Shown: positions 9,078 through 16,670 of the stretch, piece after piece
How positions within the stretch are numbered: position 1 is the stretch's first letter
Layout of the letters: each line of letters begins with the position of its first letter
Source of the DNA: Chloroflexota bacterium
Lineage (GTDB): Bacteria > Chloroflexota > Anaerolineae > Anaerolineales > Villigracilaceae
Assembly (NCBI GenBank): GCA_019873655.1
Contig: JAIOAU010000005.1
Span: 1 to 64,000 of the forward strand
Reading direction: 5' to 3'
Length of the DNA: 64,000 nt
Translations under genes and position numbers: made by a program
Notes under the pieces: generated by a model
What the model was told of the DNA's origin: nothing
The model's input: only the letters and a program-made list of their open reading frames with translations
Database searches by the model: none

Positions 9078-10244
9078 TTAATCGGGGAAAATGCTTCTCG
9101 TTAGATACTGTTGTTCGGCTTTCTGAATATCTTCTGGTTCAAGATACCCCTCTCTCGCTAAATAACATTGAAGTACAAGATTGGCCAGCATAATGGCCTC
9201 GCGCGGCAACGGACGGGCGCGCTCGGCGATTAGCGTTTCCACATGGCGCAGGGCCGGGCTGCTCAGCGCATCCAGACTGCCAAAACGTCCCTGGCTGGCC
9301 ACATAGACGCGCCGGCGCAGGATTTCAGCCAGTTTGGGGACATCCCATTGAATTTGCGCTCTCAAAGACTGACGATAGAAGTCCCTGGCCTGCGCGGCAA
9401 GATGCACTTCCAAATCGGCGGGCAGGAAGGCTTTCAAAAAAACATTTGCTTTTGCCCAGACCGACGCTTGAGATAAAAGCGGCGCAATTACATCAAACTG
9501 CGCCTGGACATCCCCCGGCGGCAGGTTGCCGCCATCCACGCCATCCAAAAGAAGAAGGGTCGATTCGAACCGCAAATCTTCCCGAATGAAATCCAGCAGC
9601 GCCTCGAACTGCGCCGGACCAGACCAAAGGTCGCCCGCAGCGTCTTCCAGGTCTTGAAGCATGACCTTGCCCAGGCCTGCCGCCGCTTCTGGAGGAGGCG
9701 GGTCAGGCAGGCGATAGGTGCGGTCTAAGTAGTCGGAAAGTTGTCCAACATCGCCGCTTTCAGCCAAAATGCTTAAGATATATTCTAAACTGACGGGGAG
9801 CGCCACACGGAGCAACGATAAGAGATTCAAACGTTTGGGAACGGTAAGCGAGAGATACAAATCAGGCCGATAGGCGCACGCCAGAAGGACATCCGTGGCC
9901 GCGGCAGCGGCAATCGCAGTCTGGTGCGCTTCAAGGGAGGCCAATTCAGATAAATTAGCAAAAAATGGCAAATCATAGGAAATGGGGAACTTACGATATT
10001 TGCTTTCGCTCTTCCAGCAAGCGCGAAGTGTGTAAATGCGCATGGCCGTCTTGCCGCCGCCGGGAGGAGCAAAAAGCGCCGCTGGGGCTGTCTCCCAGGC
10101 GACGCTGAACATGTCATGCCCAATCAAATAACCGGAAATATAGGGGTCGTTGGAGGCTTCCAGCCGCTCAAAGGGATTAAAAGCAAAGCCCAGACTTGAA
10201 AGCCTTACTCCCACCGCGGTTTGTGTTTCCGGGGTCGCAGCCAT
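9078..10244 (-). CDS. P-loop ATPase of the ATPase cassette (388 aa)
   Basis: The N-terminus carries FAFNPFERLEASNDPYISGY, a variant of the NPF...G leader common before STAND-like P-loops. Walker A is APPGGGKT (59-66) and Walker B STLLLLDGVDG (about 228-238). A Pro-rich bend (PDPPPPEAAAG) splits the domain near residue 185. The C-terminal 100 residues are helical (LPREAIMLANLVLQCYLARE). No membrane segment or effector domain was recognised. A 97-bp gap with a direct-repeat operator separates it from the winged-helix ATPase gene upstream, so it may also be expressed from an internal promoter. The start at 10244 follows TAAGGAGATG at about 13 bases. Confidence 0.75.
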   Translation of the reverse strand: MAATPETQTAVGVRLSSLGFAFNPFERLEASNDPYISGYLIGHDMFSVAWETAPAALFAPPGGGKTAMRIYTLRACWKSESKYRKFPISYDLPFFANLSELASLEAHQTAIAAAAATDVLLACAYRPDLYLSLTVPKRLNLLSLLRVALPVSLEYILSILAESGDVGQLSDYLDRTYRLPDPPPPEAAAGLGKVMLQDLEDAAGDLWSGPAQFEALLDFIREDLRFESTLLLLDGVDGGNLPPGDVQAQFDVIAPLLSQASVWAKANVFLKAFLPADLEVHLAAQARDFYRQSLRAQIQWDVPKLAEILRRRVYVASQGRFGSLDALSSPALRHVETLIAERARPLPREAIMLANLVLQCYLAREGYLEPEDIQKAEQQYLTRSIFPD

Positions 10245-10279
10245 TACATGAATACATCTCCTTACTGCTTGGTTTTACC

Positions 10280-10345
10280 AATATATCGTTCTTTTTTCAT
10301 TCCCCCCATTTCGCCCCTCTCCCGTGATTCTCACAAAAATCTCAC
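10280..10345 (-). promoter_or_regulatory. Internal operator (direct repeat) and possible -10 upstream of the 388-aa ATPase gene
   Basis: Read on the minus strand, GTGAGAT (10339-10345) is followed by four T and GTGAGAA (10328-10334), giving an 11-bp period. It overlaps the stop codon of the winged-helix ATPase gene. A TATATT box (10280-10285) lies closer to the next gene with no matching -35, as expected if the promoter needed an activator. The same operator occurs at 14034 and 14259. Confidence 0.55.
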
Positions 10346-11724
10346 CACACATTTTCCAGGCGAACGATTCCCTTCCCGCGCTCCGAGACGACATACACTG
10401 GCTGTTTGGGATTAGGCTCCAAAGCCTGGCGCAGGCGCCAGAGAGCCGTATCCATGATGCCTTCCACCGTGTCGGGCAGTTCCCACGCAGAATCCTCCGT
10501 GGAACGCGGTTGATGATCCAGGCCGCGCAGGCCGCGATAGTACAGTTCTTGCTTGTCGCAAGCGCGGTCAGGATGCATATACAGATAGCGCAAAAGATTG
10601 AGCGACGACTCGGACAAACCGCTCACGGGAAAATGCCCCAGAAAAACCTTTTGTAAAGCGGCATCCATACGCAGACGCGGCGGGAAACGGCGCTGGAGGT
10701 CTGCGGTTGCTTCGGGTGTAAGCGGCCCCTGCTCGGTCTGGACGAGGTAAGCATCCACAAAAGGACGCAGAAATTCCAGCCAGCCGCGCGGGGAGGAACC
10801 GCCGTACTTTGCCAGCCAGGTCAGTAAGCCGGCATCTTCCGAAAGTTCTTCGAGACGGAACGAGTCCTTGCCGCAGGCCAGCGCCAACCGCCGCTCACAA
10901 AGATGACGCAAGGCCTCTGCCGGCCAGGTTAACTCGAAAATCTCGAACCGGCGGCGGGTCAAGCCGGTAGCCGCCGAAATCAAACTCTTCATCCGCAGCG
11001 GAGCCATCACCTTGACAGTAAAGCCGGGAACATCGAACACCGCGAGAGAAGAAAACAGGGCTGTCAGCGAGCGGCTCAGCGCAGCGGCTTCGAGCGTGAG
11101 CCAGGCATCCAGGCCATCAATCATCACCCAGAGTCCGCTCAAGCCGGCTGCGTCCAGTGTTCGTACCACTTCGGTCACCTGGCGTGGATAGGGGGCATGA
11201 GGCGGCACCAACATCTTAGGCGTGCGACTCAAAATCTCACCCAGAAGAGCAGCGCCCTCAGCGCTTTCTTCGCTTTCCAGGCGCAGCAAAAACAACTCTT
11301 TATCGGTGCGCAAGTATTGGTGAATCAGCCAGACCATCCCCTCCTGGGCAAAGCGCGCCGCCTGCGTAAACCGTTCCGGCTGCCGAACCAGATGAACAGC
11401 CAGGGACTGCGCCGCCAAGTCCAGGATTTCCTCCACAAACCGTCTGACAAACGCCTCTCCTTCCGCCTCTTCCTGGACCCCAGCCTGCCACTCAACGATG
11501 AGCGGAGCCGCCGTCCCCGGCGTTTCCCGCGCCGCCTCGATGAGCCGCAGACGCAGAGCCGTCTTGCCGCTGCCCTCCTCGCCGAAAACAATGACCGAGC
11601 GCATCCCGCGCATGGCCTCGAATCCCTGCGGCGGGACGAAGACCTGTCCCAGCCAGGCGATCTCATCTTCGGCGCGCAAGGTGTCGAAGAAGGCAAGAGG
11701 AGAGGAGAAAGGGGAAGATGTCAT
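10342..11724 (-). CDS. ATPase with C-terminal OmpR/PhoB-type winged helix (460 aa)
   Basis: Walker A GEEGSGKT is at residues 48-55 and Walker B-like GLWVMIDGLD at 197-206, in a STAND-like domain. The last 90 residues (about 370-460) look like an OmpR/PhoB-type DNA-binding winged helix. The opening helix is SSLNLLRYLYMHPDRACDK, the recognition-helix region is TVEGIMDTALWRLRQALEP, and the wing hairpin is YVVSERGKGIVRL. This suggests an ATP-dependent switch coupled to DNA binding. OmpR-type proteins bind direct repeats spaced about 11 bp, and such repeats occur three times in this island, so this protein is the obvious candidate regulator; that link is inference. The ATG overlaps the stop of the membrane-protein gene by 4 bp (ATGA), implying translational coupling. 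Confidence 0.75.
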   Translation of the reverse strand: MTSSPFSSPLAFFDTLRAEDEIAWLGQVFVPPQGFEAMRGMRSVIVFGEEGSGKTALRLRLIEAARETPGTAAPLIVEWQAGVQEEAEGEAFVRRFVEEILDLAAQSLAVHLVRQPERFTQAARFAQEGMVWLIHQYLRTDKELFLLRLESEESAEGAALLGEILSRTPKMLVPPHAPYPRQVTEVVRTLDAAGLSGLWVMIDGLDAWLTLEAAALSRSLTALFSSLAVFDVPGFTVKVMAPLRMKSLISAATGLTRRRFEIFELTWPAEALRHLCERRLALACGKDSFRLEELSEDAGLLTWLAKYGGSSPRGWLEFLRPFVDAYLVQTEQGPLTPEATADLQRRFPPRLRMDAALQKVFLGHFPVSGLSESSLNLLRYLYMHPDRACDKQELYYRGLRGLDHQPRSTEDSAWELPDTVEGIMDTALWRLRQALEPNPKQPVYVVSERGKGIVRLENVW

Positions 11725-13967
11725 GACTGTTCGATGACTTCAAAATCGTCGGGTTGTAAATATTCCCTGTCGGGGTGATATTGAGCATGATGTGAGAGAA
11801 TCTTCTGACCCAATTCGAGCATACGACCGAGAGAGCCATGGGATTGTTGGACAAGTCTACGGTCGTATTCCAATGGATCTGCAACAAATGGAGGACGCGC
11901 GAACAGAGAGGTAAAGCTATCCCGACTACAAATCTTTTGAACTCTCAGCATCAAAATTTCCAATAAGGCATCGTCGCTCCACCTAACTAACAAATCAGAT
12001 TCTTTGGGAATCTCTTTTGTAACCACTATCTCTTTGACAACGATCTTTTGTCTTAGCAATTCTCTCCGAGAAGCGCTTACGGCTTGTTGCCACTCATCGT
12101 TGAGCATTTTTTCACAAACTAGGATTAAGACGGTATGAGTAAGCCAAGGCGGTCGAATGTTCAACCAATCCAATATCTGCTCACTGTTTGGCAGAATGTC
12201 TTTTCCGTAGGGCAGGCTGAAATTAGCTATTCTTTCAAGCAGGACGTCCCTTTCTTTTGCCCAAACATCATTTTCTTTCCCTGAAGAATCCTTTTCTATC
12301 TGGGTAAAACGTTGTCGCAAACGGCCGTTCAAGGCCTGCACAGACCCGACATGCCAGCCCAAGAACCCTGTCAAGGCATCTCGCTCCGCCGGGCGCAAGT
12401 CCAGAAAGGCTTTGGGATTTATCACAACAAACTCTATCCAAGTCTCGGCTACTCGACGGGAAATCTGCTCTAATACCGAATGAGAAAATTTGTCCGGCTT
12501 TACATTCCAAAAAACAGGGAAAATTCCGTCCCTTGGCATCTTTTGCTGTTCAACGTACTCTTTCCAGAGTGCTTGCATAAAGACTCTTGCATCTTTCTCG
12601 AACACAATGGCACGTGCTGACTCGCGAACAGATTTGAGATATCCCCATTGAGTGGGATTTACCCAACTCTCCTCGACAATTTTTTCTACATGAAACAGAT
12701 CAGAATAAAGAATGTTTGGCTGAACAACATCGGTCTCAAAAAAATGATGAAATGGTTTAACAAAATAATACTCATCCGGTAAAGTCAATCCATACACATC
12801 TTTCATCCAATCTAATTGCGGATACCGAAGAAGACGTTTTCGATGTGAAGATTTCTCAAGAGCCGTTTTTACGCTTCTAATAGTTTCATCGTCAGGTTGT
12901 CGAGGTAACTGCTCCAAAGAATATACTACTAAACCTGCGCTAAGCACGTCAAATTTGTCCCACATGTCTCCAATAGCATCTATTATCATCTTTGCCAACG
13001 TGGTGCCTTTTTGCCCATTCAACCAATCGTGAATTTTCTGCAAAGATGAAGCAAGAGCATTATTTTCTTTGTTATCCAAAACATTAGGGAAATTATCAAA
13101 AAAGGATAAAACCTTATCCAGGGAGGAGAGCAGAGTCCTTGTTTCCCCTCTGTCGCCCATTTCACTTAATTGTTGAACAACCTTCTTGCGAGCCTCGGAC
13201 TGAAATAAGCGTGATGCTAACTTCGCTAGTCTTTCCTTGTTTTCATTGTCCAAGTGTTTCTTCTCGGCATACTCTTTCGCCTCAATACACTGAGAAAGAG
13301 CAAACAGGGGATCACCAACAAAGTCAGAAGATAATCTCGATAAAGTCTCTCGAAAAGTGGTCTCTGCTTTGTCGGCTTCCTTGCCCAAGTATGTTACCAC
13401 CCACCCCGCAATTGCCGAAAGCAAACCCAAGGGGAGGGCAATATTGCGGGCAAAAATGTCCAGGAAAATTCGCCAGCGGACTTGAGCAAGCGACTCGGTG
13501 ACAACCTGCCCTAGCGGAATCGGGTATTCTAAAAAATCAACCAATAACTTTGCATTCAAGAATATTGTATGTTTATCAGCATCTGGCAATGCTTGCACCC
13601 TGGCACGAAAAACAGCGTTTCCTTCCCCCTCCCAGCGAGGAGAAATGGCCTGCCCACTATCGTCATAAAAGCCTAGTCTGTCGTCGGCTTCAAGCAATAG
13701 CACATATTTTGTTGTTTCAGGCGCAGTCACACGAAAAATCATCTCTTGGGCCGGCATATTTGGGGACGGCAAGAAGATTTCTGACGGATACGTCACCGCG
13801 ATTTGAACGCCGCTTACGATTGTACGGTCCGTAACAATGAAACGATTGGATAAATTTGCTTCCCGCCACTGGATGAGCAGCGCCGCGCCAATGAACACTA
13901 ATGTGATCCCCCAAAAGATAAACAGCGTCTTGTATCGCGCCCAAAGTGTACCAAGAGAGCCCGCCAT
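11721..13967 (-). CDS. Two-TM sensor-like membrane protein heading the ATPase cassette (748 aa)
   Basis: Basic residues precede TM1 (about 14-33), followed by an extracytoplasmic domain of about 140 residues (34-175) rich in beta-type segments. TM2 is at about 176-195 and is followed by lysines, and then a cytoplasmic helical region of 550 residues. The topology is N-in/C-in with a single external loop, like receptor or sensor proteins, but no kinase, HAMP or cyclase motif is visible. I do not recognise the family. It is the first gene of a five-gene operon with P-loop ATPases; the next gene starts inside its stop codon. The ATG at 13967 was chosen because AAAGGAG lies 11 bases upstream and a near-consensus promoter stands in front. 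The longer in-frame version would start at TTG without an SD. Confidence 0.75.
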   Translation of the reverse strand: MAGSLGTLWARYKTLFIFWGITLVFIGAALLIQWREANLSNRFIVTDRTIVSGVQIAVTYPSEIFLPSPNMPAQEMIFRVTAPETTKYVLLLEADDRLGFYDDSGQAISPRWEGEGNAVFRARVQALPDADKHTIFLNAKLLVDFLEYPIPLGQVVTESLAQVRWRIFLDIFARNIALPLGLLSAIAGWVVTYLGKEADKAETTFRETLSRLSSDFVGDPLFALSQCIEAKEYAEKKHLDNENKERLAKLASRLFQSEARKKVVQQLSEMGDRGETRTLLSSLDKVLSFFDNFPNVLDNKENNALASSLQKIHDWLNGQKGTTLAKMIIDAIGDMWDKFDVLSAGLVVYSLEQLPRQPDDETIRSVKTALEKSSHRKRLLRYPQLDWMKDVYGLTLPDEYYFVKPFHHFFETDVVQPNILYSDLFHVEKIVEESWVNPTQWGYLKSVRESARAIVFEKDARVFMQALWKEYVEQQKMPRDGIFPVFWNVKPDKFSHSVLEQISRRVAETWIEFVVINPKAFLDLRPAERDALTGFLGWHVGSVQALNGRLRQRFTQIEKDSSGKENDVWAKERDVLLERIANFSLPYGKDILPNSEQILDWLNIRPPWLTHTVLILVCEKMLNDEWQQAVSASRRELLRQKIVVKEIVVTKEIPKESDLLVRWSDDALLEILMLRVQKICSRDSFTSLFARPPFVADPLEYDRRLVQQSHGSLGRMLELGQKILSHHAQYHPDREYLQPDDFEVIEQS

Positions 13968-13995
13968 ATACTTTCTGCTCCTTTGCTCCACGAAC

Positions 13996-14024
13996 AGTAT
14001 AGATATTTTTCGCCCAAAAGTCAA
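13996..14024 (-). promoter_or_regulatory. Near-consensus promoter of the ATPase cassette
   Basis: On the minus strand TTGACT (14019-14024), a 17-bp spacer and TATACT (13996-14001) lie 28 bp upstream of the start codon at 13967. The direct-repeat operator at 14034-14051 begins 9 bp upstream of this -35 box, a position suited to an activator or, by overlap, a repressor. Confidence 0.7.
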
Positions 14025-14033
14025 CTATCAATT

Positions 14034-14051
14034 GTGAGATTTTTGTGAGAT
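14034..14051 (+). promoter_or_regulatory. Direct-repeat operator, copy 1
   Basis: GTGAGAT (14034-14040), four T, GTGAGAT (14045-14051) form a perfect repeat with an 11-bp period, one helical turn. It lies next to the cassette promoter. Its plus-strand orientation points toward the candidate RNA at 14.1-14.2 kb. Confidence 0.6.
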
Positions 14052-14129
14052 TACAGAGGACAATCGTTAGATAAGCGAAATAGCGTTATTGTTGCCCCAT
14101 GCTAGAATACAAGTAACTTATTCGCTGAA

Positions 14130-14240
14130 CAACGGAGGTGCCTATCGAAAAGTCCTAACAAATTTTCCTTTCGATACGAAGCCCACAATTTATTCAACAC
14201 TGGAACCCTGTCAGAAATCTCTGGCAGGGTTTTCTGTTGT
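14130..14240 (+). ncRNA. Candidate structured RNA ending in a terminator
   Basis: No ORF of useful length lies between 14052 and 14405. This stretch can fold into two hairpins. The first pairs TATCGAAAAG (14143-14152) with CTTTCGATA (14168-14176). The second pairs CCCTG-CAG with CTG-CAGGG (14206-14229) and is followed by TTTTCTGTTGTT, a standard rho-independent terminator. A terminator on this strand with no annotated gene before it implies a short transcript. I found no convincing -10/-35 for it and no match to a riboswitch class I know. Confidence 0.4.
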
Positions 14241-14258
14241 TCCTTACTCGACAAAGTC

Positions 14259-14283
14259 GTGAGATTGCTGTGAGATATGAGAT
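14259..14283 (+). promoter_or_regulatory. Direct-repeat operator, copy 2, upstream of the coiled-coil membrane protein gene
   Basis: GTGAGAT (14259-14265), TGCT, GTGAGAT (14270-14276) have the same 11-bp period as the other two copies. A further ATGAGAT follows directly (14277-14283). It reads toward the plus-strand gene at 14406, about 120 bp away. Confidence 0.55.
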
Positions 14284-14405
14284 GGGTGAAAGTGGGAAAG
14301 TCGCAATTTTGCGGTAGGACAGGCATAAGCGCATGAGCGCCCAGAAGTCAGTATCATGGTGACGTAAATTCGGTGTAGTCGTTTGTAAAGAAAGGAGAGA
14401 AGACC

Positions 14406-15029
14406 ATGAACTGGATTTCTGGATTTGCCCTCTTGCTGCTGGTCACCGGCCTCGTTGTTGGTCTGTGCGTTGCAGGCACTGACCTCCTGAACCCCGTCAC
14501 CAGCCAGGCCGAGGCCGAGCGCATCTCCGTCGAAACCCGCCACCTGGATGTGATGAATCAACTCGAAGAGCAACGCGTCGCGGCCAAGACTGAGGCCGAG
14601 ATTGCCCGCATCCGTCATCAGATGGAACTGGAAGAGGCCCGCTATCAGGCCGAACTGGCCCACATCGCCGCTGACCAGGACCACTACGAAAGGATGCTGA
14701 ATATCAAGGCAATGGCGTCTGAGGGTGCTATCGTTGTGGCGCTCATTCTCTGTGGGGCAGGTGGTATCTCGTTGATTATCGTCAGAACAAAGCTTGCTCT
14801 GGCCCGTATTCCGGCCAACTCTGCCGCCCCCTCGCCAGCAGCCACCAAGCAGCCTTCTCGCCAGACCACCCGCCGCCACTCGCCAAATGGTTACGAGCAG
14901 GAGCGCATCAATGCCCGTCAACGTGAGCTCCTCGAACTCGCGATCACCCAGCGGCGTGTCCGCGCCGCCTGCAACGGCAAAAACATGACCCCCGAGGAAT
15001 ACAGAAACCTTCCCCTCGCCGGTGATTGA
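14406..15029 (+). CDS. Small membrane protein with coiled coil (207 aa)
   Basis: An N-terminal hydrophobic segment (about residues 5-24, ISGFALLLLVTGLVVGLCVA) is followed by a charged, Glu/Ala/Arg-rich helix of about 65 residues that looks like a coiled coil. A second TM segment (about 104-124, GAIVVALILCGAGGISLIIV) and a basic, Ser/Pro-rich tail ending in a helical TPEEYRNLPL segment complete it. I do not recognise a family. The start has GAAAGGAGAG eight to fourteen bases upstream. It is divergent from the ATPase cassette and shares its operator type, so it may belong to the same system as a membrane partner; that is inference. Confidence 0.7.
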   Translation: MNWISGFALLLLVTGLVVGLCVAGTDLLNPVTSQAEAERISVETRHLDVMNQLEEQRVAAKTEAEIARIRHQMELEEARYQAELAHIAADQDHYERMLNIKAMASEGAIVVALILCGAGGISLIIVRTKLALARIPANSAAPSPAATKQPSRQTTRRHSPNGYEQERINARQRELLELAITQRRVRAACNGKNMTPEEYRNLPLAGD

Positions 15030-15212
15030 GCCTCGCGATATCAGGTTCACGGGAAACAACGCAGCCCCGCCTGAGTCGATGGCAAGAAAAAAGGAGATAC
15101 CTCAACCGCAAATTTTACACGAAAGGAGGCGGCCCACAGGAAAGGCCAAATAACTGTAAACCCCACCATTCAAGGAGGTACACCGTGCTTCGGAAAAAGA
15201 TCGGCTAAAACG
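15030..15212 (+). other. Post-gene leader-like region with a 7-codon ORF
   Basis: The region holds three purine-rich SD-like words. The best, AAGGAGGT at 15174-15181, precedes GTG at 15185, which opens a 7-codon ORF ending at 15208 (MLRKKIG), five bases before a terminator stem. The same frame is open back to a TTG at 15026 overlapping the preceding stop (60 codons, basic, not recognised). Coding is doubtful. Confidence 0.25.
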
Positions 15213-15250
15213 GACGATGGCCTGGCAGTTCCCCAGGTCATCGTCTTGTC
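15213..15250 (+). terminator. Terminator of the coiled-coil membrane protein transcript
   Basis: A long stem pairs GACGATG (15213-15219) with CATCGTC (15239-15245) and CCTGG (15221-15225) with CCAGG (15233-15237), followed by TTGTC. The stem is strong and the U tract weak. Confidence 0.65.
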
Positions 15251-15294
15251 ATTCCAAGATGGACTATTGAACCACTTGATATCCGACCATCTGA

Positions 15295-16182
15295 CTACCC
15301 CACCACCTCCGGCCTGATCCCCAACTCGTCAATCAGCGCGTTCAACTCCTCGTCCGTCAACCTTCTCCCTTTCCCTGCATACGCCGTCAGCGCGGCTTCC
15401 ATCATGTTGGTGCCGAAGGAGCGGCCGTCGTAGCGCGGGGTGGTGGTGACAATCGTCTGCACGCCGCGCGACTTGAGGAGGGCGATGTTCTCCTCGGTAG
15501 TGGTATTCGTGACCACGGTCTTGCCGCGCAGGTCGAGGGGCAGGTACTTGCGCATGAAGAGAAAGTCGCCCGCCAGCAGGTCGGATTCGGCGAAGTATTT
15601 CTCGTATTTCGGCTCGTGCTCCGCCCCGCCGCTGCCGTAGAAGAGCATGGACATCGGGAAGTAACTGACAATCGGGAAGAGCGCCCGCGCCAGCCGTTTG
15701 TAGGCGCGCAGACCATAGACCGGGATGGGAATGCCCAGGGCAATCATCAGGTCGCCGATGACCAGCCGCTCCGAAACTTCCTCGGCCGCCTGCGCCAGCC
15801 CCATGCGGTCCACCGCCACCGGGACGAAGGCCTGGCGAAAGCGCAATTCGCCCAAGACGGGACGCACGAACTCGAAGACGCGCCGCTCCAGGGTGTGCTT
15901 CAGGCCGCGCCCGTCGCAGAGCGGGGTTTTGGTCACGCCCTCGACCAGTTTGAGGGCGGCGCGCAGGGGATACTCGCGGTCGTCCAGGCGCAGGTACAGG
16001 TCCACGCCGCCGACGCCGAAGGCGTCCACCTTGCCGTCCAGGTCGAGGTACAGGCGGCGGGCTTTTTCCACGTCGCCATCGGTGCCGATGCGCTCGATTT
16101 CGACGGTCTCGCCGCCGAAGCGGACGGTGACTTTTTTGTCGCGTTGGGAACTACCCAAACTGATGCTGACGGCTCGTTTCAT
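15295..16182 (-). CDS. Quinate 5-dehydrogenase-like protein
   Basis: The 295-residue protein starts MKRAVSISLGSSQRDKKV and contains GETVEIERIGTDGDVEKA and FGVGGVDLYLR. Near the C-terminus it has a Rossmann-like strand with KTVVTNTTTEENIALLKSRGV. This pattern matches a family often annotated as quinate 5-dehydrogenase in Firmicutes and Chloroflexota, although biochemical proof for the family is thin. No signal peptide; one hydrophobic stretch (ARALFPIVSYFPMSMLFYG) is probably buried. The ATG at 16182 has a CAGGAGG SD and was chosen over longer in-frame starts that read into the tandem repeats. No quinate or shikimate genes are adjacent. The name should be taken as a family label. Confidence 0.6.
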   Translation of the reverse strand: MKRAVSISLGSSQRDKKVTVRFGGETVEIERIGTDGDVEKARRLYLDLDGKVDAFGVGGVDLYLRLDDREYPLRAALKLVEGVTKTPLCDGRGLKHTLERRVFEFVRPVLGELRFRQAFVPVAVDRMGLAQAAEEVSERLVIGDLMIALGIPIPVYGLRAYKRLARALFPIVSYFPMSMLFYGSGGAEHEPKYEKYFAESDLLAGDFLFMRKYLPLDLRGKTVVTNTTTEENIALLKSRGVQTIVTTTPRYDGRSFGTNMMEAALTAYAGKGRRLTDEELNALIDELGIRPEVVG

Positions 16183-16200
16183 GGGGGCCTCCTGGTTTTT

Positions 16201-16460
16201 AAACACGAAGGACTCAAAGGGAACACGAAGGGCACAAAAGAGGACAAAGTTGGAAACACAAAGGACTCGAAGGGAACGCGAAGGACACAAAAGAGGAAGA
16301 AGTTGGAAACACAAAGGACTCAAAGGGAACACAAAGGGCACAAAAGAGGAAGAAGTTGGAAACACAAAGGACTCGAAGGGAACACAAAGGGCACAAAAGA
16401 GGAAGAAGTTGGAAACACAAAGGACTCGAAGGGAACACAAAGGGCACAAAAGAGAAAAAT
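16201..16460. repeat. Tandem repeat, 53-bp unit, about five copies
   Basis: Units start at 16201, 16254, 16307, 16360 and 16413. Each contains the words AAACACAAAGGACTC, GGGAACACAAAGGGC and ACAAAAGAGGAAGAAGTTGG with a few substitutions. There are no unique spacers, so it is not CRISPR. It begins just upstream of the quinate-dehydrogenase-like start codon. Confidence 0.9.
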
Positions 16461-16469
16461 AACGTTTCG

Positions 16470-16670
16470 TGGACTTTGTGCATCCTTCCTGTCCTTCGTG
16501 TTCTCAACTTCACAAATCTCTTCGCGACCTTTGTGCGCCCTTCCTGTCCTTCGTGTTTTCAACTTCACAAATCTCTTCGTGACCTGTGTGTGTCCTTCCT
16601 GTCCTTCGTGTTCCCAACTTCACAAATCTCTTCGTGACCTTTGTGTGCACTTCCTGTCCTTTGTGTTTTC
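16470..16670. repeat. Opposed tandem repeat, 55-bp unit, nearly four copies
   Basis: The anchor CACAAATCTCTTCG recurs at 16511, 16566 and 16621. The unit also contains CCTTCCTGTCCTTCGTGTT. Its words are the complement style of the neighbouring 53-bp array, so the two arrays face each other. The array ends on the stop codon of the MBL hydrolase gene (16669-16671). Confidence 0.85.

Noticed and set aside
13968-14024. Earlier TTG start of the 748-aa membrane protein
   Set aside because: It would lie over the -35/-10 promoter and has no SD, whereas ATG 13967 has AAAGGAG.
16214-16637. Overlapping ORFs in the repeat arrays
   Set aside because: They are open only because of the tandem repeats; no SD and no sensible protein.
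16201-16670. CRISPR array
   Set aside because: Units are contiguous with no unique spacers, differ by point changes and have no cas genes nearby; same for 19489-19611 and 61200-61436.
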